From the NCBI GenBank assembly GCA_052400665.1, contig JBQTGK010000001.1: a stretch of 64,000 bases of DNA. One strand, given 5' to 3'. Shown here one piece after another: positions 1 to 7,501 of this stretch (the first letter of the stretch is position 1; the number at the start of each line of letters is the position of its first letter). The notes below the pieces were generated by a model. It saw only the letters and a list, made by a program, of their open reading frames with translations, had not been told where the DNA came from and searched no databases. Source of the DNA: JBQTGK01 sp052400665 (lineage in GTDB: Bacteria > Bacteroidota > Bacteroidia > Bacteroidales > Marinifilaceae). The position numbers and the translations under genes are program-made.

Positions 1-134
1 CCAGACTTAGAAGTAACATCAGGAACATACAAAAAAGTTTCAAATCCCTCGAAAGTAGATTGCAACTTCTCGTATTTCCCTCCCTTTAAAAACAAGGGTT
101 TCTTTTTATCAAGAAATTTTCTTAGTGCTTTCAT
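1..134 (-). CDS. nqrB: Na+-translocating NADH:quinone reductase subunit B, N-terminus only
   Basis: This is the first 44 or so codons of a gene that runs off the left edge. The ATG is at 134 on the minus strand and the reading starts MKALRKFLDK, then KKPLFLKGGKYEKL, which is the usual soluble N-terminus of NqrB before its membrane helices. NqrB carries covalent FMN and forms much of the sodium path of the Na+-NQR complex in the inner membrane. It lies 23 bp downstream of nqrA in the same direction, the conserved nqrA-nqrB order. The assignment rests on this short piece plus the neighbour. Confidence 0.85.
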   Translation of the reverse strand, partial: MKALRKFLDKKKPLFLKGGKYEKLQSTFEGFETFLYVPDVTSKS

Positions 135-157
135 TATATAATATTATCCGTTTTTTC

Positions 158-1513
158 TTAGCTCATTTCCTTAATCATCAAATCAAGTCCTTTACGAACA
201 ATGTCTTGTACTTCAATTTTTGATGTACAAACAAAATCGCAAAGAGCAAAATCTTCTGGAGCCACTTCATAAATTCCCAATTGTTCCATTAAATCTACAT
301 CTTCAACCAAAATAGATTTGATTAGATGTACAGGAAGGATGTCCATTGGAAAGACTTTATCATATTCGCCTGACACAACAAAAGCGCGATGCTCTCCATG
401 AAGGTTAGCATCTAGTCGGTACTCACGATTTGGAGTTAGCCAGGAAAAGAAAGTTTTCGACATGGAAAATTTCTTTAATCCTGGAAGAGCCCAACCGAAA
501 AATTCGAATTGATCACCTTCTGGAATTACTGTGATTTGAGAATCGTACATTCCCAAATAACCATCTTCGGCAATATGTGTACCGGTTAAAACATTACCCG
601 AAATTACTCGAATTTTCTCATCATCTTTCAATTTCCCTTTTAGAATATTGCGAACAGAAGTTCCAGTAATTGTTTCGAAATAGCAAGGTGTTTTTACCTC
701 TGATCCACAAAGAGCAACTTTACGACTCACATCGTAAATACCTTTATTAAATAAGCGGCCAATGAATACAACTTCCTGTGGTCGAACAACCCAAACTACT
801 TCTCCTTTATTAATAGGATCAAGATGATGAATTTGAACACCTACATTCCCTGCTGGATGAGCTCCTGTAAATTTATTAATACTAACATTTTTTAAATCAG
901 AAACCACTTTCGATTCATTCATGTTAGGATTCACATTTAAATGAACTTTTCCATCGGTTAATTTTGCTAATGCATCGATACCTGCTTGAAAAGTTTTTGC
1001 TTCTCCTTCCAAAAGAAAATCAACATCTGCAGCCAGAGGAGCAGTATCAAATGCTGAAATAAAAATTGCTTTAGGTGTTTCCTGAGGGTTCGCAATTACA
1101 TCGTAAGGACGTTGACGAACAAATGCCCATAAACCACTTTCCAGCAATTCTGCTTTAACTTCTTCGCGCGAAAGACCATTTGGATCAGCTTTTTTAAACT
1201 CTTCGTATTGGGTTTCTGCGTCGGCTTGAATTACTACTTCCAAAATCTTTCTTCGTTCTCCTCTGTTTACGGCTATAACCTTACCACTTACCGGAGACGC
1301 AAAATTAATTTCAGGGCAATATTTATCGAAGAATAAAGGACTCCCGGCCTTTACTTCGGTATCAACCTTAACTTTTAATTTTGGTGTTAATCCTGGAAAA
1401 TCGGTAGGTTTAATTGCGTATGTCTCAGAACGATCAGCTTTTTCAAGTACTTTGTCAGCCTTTCCTATCAGCTTAATATCTAAGCCTCTTTTGATCTTTG
1501 TAACTTCAGACAT
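158..1513 (-). CDS. nqrA: Na+-translocating NADH:quinone reductase subunit A
   Basis: The 451-residue product is the soluble cytoplasmic A subunit of the Na+-NQR complex, which couples NADH oxidation and quinone reduction to sodium export. The N-terminus (IKRGLDIKLIGKAD) and the length, close to the usual 445-450, match the family. Mid-protein stretches such as VGVQIHHLDPINKGEVVWVV are characteristic. It is followed at 23 bp by nqrB, so the nqr operon continues to the left of the window. Upstream is a 203-bp divergent region with a candidate promoter and two inverted repeats. The gene implies a sodium-based respiratory chain, common in marine Bacteroidota. Confidence 0.97.
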   Translation of the reverse strand: MSEVTKIKRGLDIKLIGKADKVLEKADRSETYAIKPTDFPGLTPKLKVKVDTEVKAGSPLFFDKYCPEINFASPVSGKVIAVNRGERRKILEVVIQADAETQYEEFKKADPNGLSREEVKAELLESGLWAFVRQRPYDVIANPQETPKAIFISAFDTAPLAADVDFLLEGEAKTFQAGIDALAKLTDGKVHLNVNPNMNESKVVSDLKNVSINKFTGAHPAGNVGVQIHHLDPINKGEVVWVVRPQEVVFIGRLFNKGIYDVSRKVALCGSEVKTPCYFETITGTSVRNILKGKLKDDEKIRVISGNVLTGTHIAEDGYLGMYDSQITVIPEGDQFEFFGWALPGLKKFSMSKTFFSWLTPNREYRLDANLHGEHRAFVVSGEYDKVFPMDILPVHLIKSILVEDVDLMEQLGIYEVAPEDFALCDFVCTSKIEVQDIVRKGLDLMIKEMS

Positions 1514-1573
1514 GTTAAACTATTTGATTTTATTAATTTCTCAAAATTACTAAATTAAACTCTAATTCATAAT

Positions 1574-1597
1574 AGAACAAGTATACCTACCTGTTCT
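1574..1597. repeat. Imperfect inverted repeat upstream of nqrA
   Basis: AGAACA and TGTTCT face each other, with GTA/TAC continuing the symmetry after one mismatch on each side, giving 9 of 10 paired positions around a 4-base centre. The site lies between the start of nqrA (60 bp away) and the divergent secretion plug gene. It looks like a protein-binding dyad, but no regulator can be named. Confidence 0.45.
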
Positions 1598-1609
1598 AAA
1601 ACGATCGAG

Positions 1610-1631
1610 TACATGTTATATAATACATGTA
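1610..1631. repeat. Inverted repeat TACATGT-N8-ACATGTA
   Basis: The two arms are perfect 7-base complements separated by TATATAAT. The site lies just downstream of the candidate nqrA -7 box, where a bound protein could block transcription. It could also act as a small hairpin in the nqrA leader. No T-run follows, so it is not a typical terminator. Confidence 0.45.
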
Positions 1632-1644
1632 AAAATTTCGACCA

Positions 1645-1652
1645 CAAATATA
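1645..1652 (-). promoter_or_regulatory. Candidate -7 box of nqrA promoter
   Basis: Read on the minus strand this is TATATTTG, an exact match to the Bacteroidota TAnnTTTG -7 consensus. No clear TTG -33 element is present at the expected distance. The predicted leader would be about 125 nt. Confidence 0.35.
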
Positions 1653-1716
1653 TAAAGCAATTTCTACTTTTTTAAAGAATTTGGTTTATTTTTAACCAGT
1701 ATACATACATAAAACT

Positions 1717-3006
1717 ATGCGTAATATTATATTTATATCTTTAATTATCTGTCTTTTTACCAAGCCTATCGTATTAATTGGGGCAATTCAGGACGAAGAT
1801 TTCATATACACAAATGAAATTAAGAAGAACAGCATTCACACGGTACAAATTTTTCCGATAGGAGGAGAATTATTAAAACCAATTATTGAATTGAATGGAG
1901 ATAATCAACTTCTTTTTTCTTTCGATGAAATTAACGAAGACATTCAGGATTATTCCTATAGAATTATTCATTGCGATAAAAACTGGTACTCTTCGCAATT
2001 AAGCGAATTCGACTATATTGATGGTTTCACTGAAAATCAAATCAGTAATTACGAACATTCCTTTAATACAAATGTAAACTACGTGCATTATGAGTTAAAA
2101 ATTCCGAACAATGACATACAACTTAAATTATCGGGAAATTATGCAATAGAAATCTATGAAGATTTTGATCCTGAAAAGGTAATTCTAAGACAACGCTTCA
2201 TGATTTTAGATACTAAAGTTGAACTGATAGGTGAAATTAAGCACCCCATTGCAATTGATAAAAGAGAAACTCATCAGGAAGTAGACTTTAGTATTCTTCA
2301 TTCAAATTTTAATATCGATAATCCTCATCTTGATTTACATGTAATTTTAAGTCAGAATGACCGGTTAGATGGAAGCGAGAGAATATTAAAACCGATATTT
2401 ATTCGTAAAAATGAACTGGTTTTCGATTATGAATCAGAAAATGTTTTTCCCGGGGGAAATGAATTTCGAAACTTTGATTTGAAGAGTTTTAGATATCAAA
2501 CCCGCTTTATCAGAGAAATATCAAATGTAAATGATACAACAAATGTTCTGCTATCGCCAGGAAATAATCGCCATTTTAAGCAATATATTTTCGATCAGGA
2601 TATTAATGGTAATTACCTTATTGAAGTACAGGAAAGAGACGAACCAAGCACCGAAGCCGATTATGCTTATATTACTTTTACACTTCCGTTTGATAACGAA
2701 TTAAAACATGGAGATTTTTACGTGCACGGAAAATTTAATAACTGGCAGTGCAATAATCGCAATAAAATGCACTATGATTTTGATAAAGGTGCCTACATTG
2801 CCCGTATATTTTTAAAACAAGGATACTACAATTATCAGTTTGCATTACTTGAGCACAATAACAAAATTCCCGATACAGGATATATTGAAGGCAACCACTG
2901 GGAAACCGAAAACAATTATGTGATTTACGTTTACTACCACGATATTGCCTTAAATTACGACATGCTAATAGGTGTTAAAACTTTAAATTCTACTAAGAAT
3001 TTTTAG
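1717..3006 (+). CDS. DUF5103 protein, type IX secretion plug-like
   Basis: The 429-residue product has an N-terminal signal sequence (about residues 1-23) and matches the DUF5103 family, whose Flavobacterium member is the Plug protein that blocks the periplasmic side of the SprA (Sov) translocon. Recognisable stretches are the early segment with VQIFPIGGELLKPIIELNG, YSYRIIHCDKNWYSSQLSEFDYIDG near residue 90, and RFMILDTKVELIGEI near residue 165. The C-terminal part around GDFYVHGKFNNWQCNN resembles an E-set/carbohydrate-binding fold. It is a single gene, divergent from nqrA. Together with the PorG-like gene near 45 kb it suggests a type IX secretion system, but the core genes are not in the window. 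Confidence 0.85.
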   Translation: MRNIIFISLIICLFTKPIVLIGAIQDEDFIYTNEIKKNSIHTVQIFPIGGELLKPIIELNGDNQLLFSFDEINEDIQDYSYRIIHCDKNWYSSQLSEFDYIDGFTENQISNYEHSFNTNVNYVHYELKIPNNDIQLKLSGNYAIEIYEDFDPEKVILRQRFMILDTKVELIGEIKHPIAIDKRETHQEVDFSILHSNFNIDNPHLDLHVILSQNDRLDGSERILKPIFIRKNELVFDYESENVFPGGNEFRNFDLKSFRYQTRFIREISNVNDTTNVLLSPGNNRHFKQYIFDQDINGNYLIEVQERDEPSTEADYAYITFTLPFDNELKHGDFYVHGKFNNWQCNNRNKMHYDFDKGAYIARIFLKQGYYNYQFALLEHNNKIPDTGYIEGNHWETENNYVIYVYYHDIALNYDMLIGVKTLNSTKNF

Positions 3007-3036
3007 AATATCAATTCCTTCTTAATCCTATTTACT

Positions 3037-3060
3037 AATACAATTCTCAAAAATTGTATT
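3037..3060. repeat. Inverted repeat upstream of the bioB unit
   Basis: AATACAATT and AATTGTATT are perfect 9-base complements around a 6-base loop. The repeat lies 31 bp after the plug gene and 79 bp before the small gene that precedes bioB. No T-run follows on either strand, so it may be an operator rather than a terminator. It does not look like the known biotin operator. Confidence 0.35.
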
Positions 3061-3138
3061 GTAAGACATATATGCCCTTGAATTATTCCCAAAAAGAAAT
3101 AATATTTTTGAGTCTGAAATATTATTAAATAAATCATT

Positions 3139-3498
3139 ATGACGTCTGCACTAAAAATCAGCAATAAAAAACTGGATTTACAGGTGTTCAAAAGATGGAG
3201 CAGGAAATCGTACGCAGCCTTTGCGAGTATGAATAAAGAGATTAAAATCTCCTGCATTAATGCAAGCTATAACTTGCTGATACCATCTAATGAATGCAGT
3301 TTTTCCGGATTTTGTTATTTGCCTGAAAACGGACGGGATAAGAATGAAACAGATGAACTGGAAGCTCTGTGTTTCGAGTTTATTGCAATGCTAGCAGTAC
3401 AAAACGCAAGCAAAAGTGCAATTGGTCGAATAGAATTCTCTAAAAAAGTTAGTAAGGTTCTTTCGACTCATTTTTATTCCCAAAAATTTAAAAATTAA
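3139..3498 (+). CDS. Small conserved protein of unknown function preceding bioB
   Basis: The 119-residue product has no signal peptide or membrane segment. The central motif RWSRKSYAAFASMNKEIKI (about residues 20-38) resembles, from memory, short unnamed Bacteroidota proteins with an RWSRKxYAxFxS signature. A second conserved-looking part is DELEALCFEFIAML near residue 75. It ends 11 bp before bioB, so the two are probably cotranscribed from a promoter with TATTTTTG at 3103-3110. Its function is unknown; a link to biotin or sulfur metabolism is suggested only by position. Confidence 0.7.
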   Translation: MTSALKISNKKLDLQVFKRWSRKSYAAFASMNKEIKISCINASYNLLIPSNECSFSGFCYLPENGRDKNETDELEALCFEFIAMLAVQNASKSAIGRIEFSKKVSKVLSTHFYSQKFKN

Positions 3499-3509
3499 AG
3501 AAGCTTATT

Positions 3510-4478
3510 ATGACTGACATTAGAAACAACTGGACCTACGAAGAAGTAAAAAAGATTTATGCCCTTCCACTTTTAGATTTGGTAAATCGCGCATCGAACA
3601 TTCATCGCAAATACCACGATTCTACAAAAATGAATATGAACACTTTGATTTCGGTTCGCACCGGAGCATGTTCGCAGGATTGTAAATATTGTGCCCAATC
3701 ATCGCACTATCAAACAGGTGTGAAACCCAAAAAATTAAGCTTAGAAGAAGTTTTAGAAGAAGCTAAATCTGCCAAAGAAAATGGTGTTAAACGTGTATGC
3801 CTAAGTTCTTCCGGCAGAGATGGAAATCGCAACGATCGTTTCGACGAGATGGCTAAAATGATTACCGAAGTAAAGAAAATGGGCTTAGAGGTGTGCTGCA
3901 CCATGGGAATGATTAATAAAGAAAAAGCCAGAAAATTAGCCGATTTGGGAGTTACTGCTGTAAATCACAACTTGGATACTTCGGAAAAATATTATCCAAA
4001 TATTACCACTACACGCACCTATGCCGAAAGACTAGAAACTCTTGCTAATTTGCAGGAAGCTGGTATTTCCTATTGTTCGGGTGGTATTTTAGGAATGGGA
4101 GAAAACGACAACGATAGAATTGAAATGCTTCGTACTTTATCGAACCAGAAAATCCATCCTTATAATGTACCTTTAAACTCATTGGTTCCTGTTAAAGGAA
4201 CTCCATTTTACGGAAAAGAGACCATTGGTATTTTTGAAATGGTTCGTGCGGTTGCAACAGCTCGTATCCTGATGCCTAAAACCGTAATTGCCTTTGCTGC
4301 GGGCAGAACTCATTACAGTCAGGAAGGTCAGGCGCTTTGTTTTCTTGCTGGTGCCAACTCAATTTTCTTTGGTGACAAACTCCTTACCGTTGATAATATG
4401 AAAATTAACGAAGATGAGTATCTGTTGAATCAACTGGGATTAACACCGACTGTTTATAAGGAGTTAACTACTTTATAG
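3510..4478 (+). CDS. bioB: Biotin synthase
   Basis: The 322-residue radical-SAM enzyme inserts sulfur into dethiobiotin to make biotin. The CxxxCxxC cluster motif is Cys54, Cys58 and Cys61 in SVRTGACSQDCKYCAQSSHY. Other family signatures are VCCTMGM, AVNHNLDTSEKYYPNI, GGILGMGE and the C-terminal FAAGRTHYSQEGQALCFLAGANSIFFGDKLLT. The length is normal and the gene looks intact. It is 11 bp behind a small unknown gene and ends at a strong bidirectional terminator. No other biotin genes are in the window, so the pathway is split in this genome. Confidence 0.97.
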   Translation: MTDIRNNWTYEEVKKIYALPLLDLVNRASNIHRKYHDSTKMNMNTLISVRTGACSQDCKYCAQSSHYQTGVKPKKLSLEEVLEEAKSAKENGVKRVCLSSSGRDGNRNDRFDEMAKMITEVKKMGLEVCCTMGMINKEKARKLADLGVTAVNHNLDTSEKYYPNITTTRTYAERLETLANLQEAGISYCSGGILGMGENDNDRIEMLRTLSNQKIHPYNVPLNSLVPVKGTPFYGKETIGIFEMVRAVATARILMPKTVIAFAAGRTHYSQEGQALCFLAGANSIFFGDKLLTVDNMKINEDEYLLNQLGLTPTVYKELTTL

Positions 4479-4493
4479 AAAATAAAATTTTAT

Positions 4494-4524
4494 AAAAGAG
4501 ATGTACATTGTATATCTCTTTTTT
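4494..4524. terminator. Bidirectional terminator between bioB and the LytTR regulator
   Basis: AAAAGAGAT (4494-4502) pairs with ATCTCTTTT (4514-4522), with TACA/TGTA extending the stem. A T-run follows on the plus strand and an A-run precedes it, so it can serve both convergent genes. Confidence 0.8.
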
Positions 4525-5215
4525 ACTTTTCAATTGCACTTTTTAATTCATCGCGATAGCTATTTGCAACAGGAATCATTTTCTGATTTACACAAACCTG
4601 ATTATTTTCGATATAAGCAATTTTAGAAATATTAATAATAAATGATCGGTGAACACGCAAAAACTCTGAGTCCGAAAGTTTCATCCTGAAACTCTTTAGC
4701 GTATCGTGAACAACAATACAATCCTCATCGCGATACAATTTTAAATAATCACCATCCGATTCTATATAATTTAGTTCGCTCGTTTTTATTATATAGCTTT
4801 TCTTATTTGATTTTACCACAAGAGTTTTATTTGTTATGGGTTTTTGTAAAGACAAAAATTTATTCACTGCTTTTAAAAATCGATTAAAAGAAAATGGTTT
4901 CAAAAGATAATCCAAAACATTAAGATTAAATCCTTCAACGGCATACTCGGGATAGGCTGTTGTAAAAATTACTTTGGGCAGTTCATCTAAACTTTTAAGC
5001 CACTCAACACCATTTAATTTTGGCATATTGATATCCAAAAATATAAGATCAATTTTTTTATCGAGCAAAATGGTATTTGCCTCAATGGCATCTTTACAAA
5101 TATCTATTAATATTAACTGCGGACAATCCTTAATATAAGATTCCAAAATTTCCTGCGATAAGGGTTCATCTTCAACAATCAGACAGGTATAAGTATTTTC
5201 CTTAATGGTGTTCAT
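4523..5215 (-). CDS. LytTR-family response regulator
   Basis: The 230-residue protein has a receiver domain (about residues 10-125) with acidic pocket Glu15/Asp16, phosphoacceptor Asp61 (LIFLDINMPKLNG), Thr85-86 and Lys106, followed by a LytTR DNA-binding domain (about 130-228; YIESDGDYLKLY, FLRVHRSFIINISKI). It should bind DNA when phosphorylated by the kinase encoded just upstream, whose stop codon overlaps this start by 4 bp (ATGA). Targets cannot be read from the window. Confidence 0.95.
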   Translation of the reverse strand: MNTIKENTYTCLIVEDEPLSQEILESYIKDCPQLILIDICKDAIEANTILLDKKIDLIFLDINMPKLNGVEWLKSLDELPKVIFTTAYPEYAVEGFNLNVLDYLLKPFSFNRFLKAVNKFLSLQKPITNKTLVVKSNKKSYIIKTSELNYIESDGDYLKLYRDEDCIVVHDTLKSFRMKLSDSEFLRVHRSFIINISKIAYIENNQVCVNQKMIPVANSYRDELKSAIEK

Positions 5216-6273
5216 TTTAGATTTAGGTTTAGTTTCAGACTTACGCTAAATTCCTCTTTGTTTTGGCTAAGATCTAAACTGTATTGATCCTGGTAAAACA
5301 ATTGAAGTCGACTCTTTACATTCTCAATTCCGAATCCTCCCATTCCGCCAATTTCCCTTCCTGCTTTAATTGGGATGGAATTTTTCAATTGCATTTCTAA
5401 ACTCTCCTCTTCAATTTTTATCGATAAATCGATGATATTTGTATCGTTTTGATTCATTCCTCCATGCTTAAAACTATTTTCGATAAAGGGAATTAAAAGA
5501 AAAGGAACAATCTGATGAGAATTTAACTCTCCCCTAATTTCATATTTAATCCTGGTAGTTTTATCGCATCGCAATTTTTGCAATTCCAGGTAATTCACAA
5601 TATAATCCAATTCCTTATTTAAGGGTACCAATTTATCTTTGGTATCGTAAATCATATATCGCATTAATGCTGATAACTTTAGAATGTATTCGGGTGTTTC
5701 ATCGGCTTTTTTTCTTGCCAATCCGTAAAGCGAAGTCAAATTATTAAACAAAAAATGTGGATTGATATTCGATTTTAATGCTTTAAGTTCGGTCTCGGCT
5801 TGTGCCCGCTTTAAAGTTTCCAGTTCTTTTTCGGTTTCTAAAACCTGAAACCACGATTTCGAGAGTTTCAGCAATGTACTTAATGCAATATACACAAGAC
5901 TGAACTTAAGTAAATCATCTATTTCATACGAGGATATAAAAAAATAATCGGGCACAATTATATCACTCAGTTTCTCGAAAGTAAATTGATTAATTATCGC
6001 TGTAACATACCACAGCACAATTAATCCAATAAAATACAAAACATACTTTTCTTTTTTTAGGAATAATTGAATCAATACAGCAGTATTTAAGTAAACACCA
6101 AATACTAAACTGATATGAAAAAGCAATGTGTATACAATATCTATATCCGATATTTCATCCTCAAAAGCAAAGAATTGAACCAAGACATAGAAAGAAGTCA
6201 TCCAAAACAAAATATGCTGTAATATTCTGTTTTGAATAAACTTACTAATGCTATTTTTAATTCGATCGATCAT
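5212..6273 (-). CDS. LytS/YehU-type sensor histidine kinase
   Basis: The 353-residue protein has four predicted membrane helices in the first 140 residues (about 20-37, 46-69, 75-95 and 122-138), a short coiled coil (about 140-165), the His_kinase box with His173 in LKSNINPHFLFNNL, and an ATPase part with IPFIENSFKHGG and GGFGIENVKSRL. There is no separate periplasmic sensor domain, so the signal is probably sensed within the membrane. It is translationally coupled to the LytTR regulator. Pairs of this type are abundant in Bacteroidota and their ligands are mostly unknown. Confidence 0.93.
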   Translation of the reverse strand: MIDRIKNSISKFIQNRILQHILFWMTSFYVLVQFFAFEDEISDIDIVYTLLFHISLVFGVYLNTAVLIQLFLKKEKYVLYFIGLIVLWYVTAIINQFTFEKLSDIIVPDYFFISSYEIDDLLKFSLVYIALSTLLKLSKSWFQVLETEKELETLKRAQAETELKALKSNINPHFLFNNLTSLYGLARKKADETPEYILKLSALMRYMIYDTKDKLVPLNKELDYIVNYLELQKLRCDKTTRIKYEIRGELNSHQIVPFLLIPFIENSFKHGGMNQNDTNIIDLSIKIEEESLEMQLKNSIPIKAGREIGGMGGFGIENVKSRLQLFYQDQYSLDLSQNKEEFSVSLKLNLNLK

Positions 6274-6312
6274 TTATTTCTTTTATTGAGAATCAGACTT
6301 TAAATCGGAATC

Positions 6313-7227
6313 TTATTTTTCCTCTCTTTTCAATATTAAGGCCTCATCAGGATCGTTAAACATCTTTGTATCGGCAAACTTGATCAGGAATTTTTGAATG
6401 TCCCGGGTTTTTGCGGTAATAATAATTTCATTATCCCTTTCTACATGTTCAATCCTAATTTTTTTATTTTTCATTAAATCCTCGAAATCATCATACTCAA
6501 TTGCATTAACTTTTAACTCATCTTCACTTAAATCTAGTTTTAAAAAACCATGCGCACGAATAGTTAAACCTCTAATATAACTTTCGAGACGCTTTTCTAA
6601 TGCTTTCTCATTAGGAATTACATCTAAAAAATAATGACCATCGAGTTTTGATAATCTTCCATCCATAATACAAGTATCCCTCTTGGTAATCATTTTAATC
6701 TGATAATGCTTTCTCAATTGAGGATTAAAAAAATAACGTTCCTCTTTGTTCATTTGATCCTTATCTTTACAACTATTTCTATCGCCTCCTTCAAAAAATG
6801 CATTCTCCTCATCTGTTGTTATTTTCTTCTTTTTACCACCTACTCCATTAAAGAATGCTTCCTCTTTGCTCATTTGCTCTTTATCTTCACTGCTACTTTT
6901 ATTGTTTCCTTCAAAAAATTCTTCTTCCTTTAATTTTGAGTTATGCTTAATTGCATACTTAATTTCTTTTAAATCAACTTTATCTGAACCAAATTTATCA
7001 GTGGAGTTAAGTACGATATTTTCATTCTCTAATGAATCAACAATTGTTGTAATTTCATATCGCTCATTATCTTTACTTATCCACATTCCATCCAATTCAT
7101 CCAAATGTACTCTATCATTATCGGTATACAAAGGATATAAAGAACTCACCACACAAGATTGAGTAACAAAGAGAATTAGTAGAAACAAACAACTTAGCTT
7201 AAAAATTTTATTATGCTTTGTTTTCAT
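6313..7227 (-). CDS. Lipoprotein of unknown function with internal tandem repeat
   Basis: The 304-residue product has a lipoprotein signal peptide, with the lipobox ending at Cys25 (FVTQSC). The N-terminal part (about 25-95) and the C-terminal part (about 170-300) look like ordinary folded domains. Between them, residues 101-168 hold a charged low-complexity insert with four EE-x-FF-(E/N) motifs near residues 102, 122, 141 and 162. The family is not recognised. It lies 39 bp upstream of the histidine kinase gene in the same direction, so the three may form one transcript; a role as sensor partner is only a guess. Confidence 0.75.
   Translation of the reverse strand: MKTKHNKIFKLSCLFLLILFVTQSCVVSSLYPLYTDNDRVHLDELDGMWISKDNERYEITTIVDSLENENIVLNSTDKFGSDKVDLKEIKYAIKHNSKLKEEEFFEGNNKSSSEDKEQMSKEEAFFNGVGGKKKKITTDEENAFFEGGDRNSCKDKDQMNKEERYFFNPQLRKHYQIKMITKRDTCIMDGRLSKLDGHYFLDVIPNEKALEKRLESYIRGLTIRAHGFLKLDLSEDELKVNAIEYDDFEDLMKNKKIRIEHVERDNEIIITAKTRDIQKFLIKFADTKMFNDPDEALILKREEK
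6724..6927 (-). repeat. Two copies of a 120-bp (40-codon) tandem repeat inside the lipoprotein gene
   Basis: The DNA near 6741 (CCTCTTTGTTCATTTG) recurs at 6861 with few changes, followed in both by a similar stretch ending CCTTCAAAAAAT. The period of exactly 120 bp keeps the frame. The second copy is incomplete at its far end. The product is the FF-motif insert at residues 101-168. Confidence 0.75.
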
Positions 7228-7442
7228 GATAGTTTAATTTTAGTAAATATAGATTTTTAAATCCGCGGAGATCTTTATTATCTGTTATCAAAATAAGAAA
7301 AAGCAAAAATCATTTTCAAATTCTTTCGATGTTTACATCTTAAATATCGGTAGAAAACTTCGATATTTCGATTTCCCAGATATCGCGTATCAATAAAAAT
7401 TAAAGCATGATAATCCTCATAAATCAATCGCTCTTTTTTTTA

Positions 7443-7450
7443 TAAATTTG
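7443..7450 (+). promoter_or_regulatory. Candidate -7 box of the P5C dehydrogenase gene
   Basis: TAAATTTG matches TAnnTTTG. The start codon is 51 bp downstream of the box, giving a leader of about 45 nt. The -33 element is poor. Confidence 0.45.
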
Positions 7451-7501
7451 TTGAGAGTGTAAAAAAAATCAATAAAAATTAACCCTTAAACATATATTAT
7501 C

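Noticed and set aside
3003..3257. An 84-codon minus-strand frame between the plug gene and bioB
   Set aside because: It runs antisense into the small gene preceding bioB; its hydrophobic content follows from AT-rich DNA, and no start context supports it.
6706..7162. Plus-strand frames opposite the lipoprotein gene
   Set aside because: They are antisense to a gene with a clear signal peptide; their apparent repeats mirror the 120-bp repeat of that gene.
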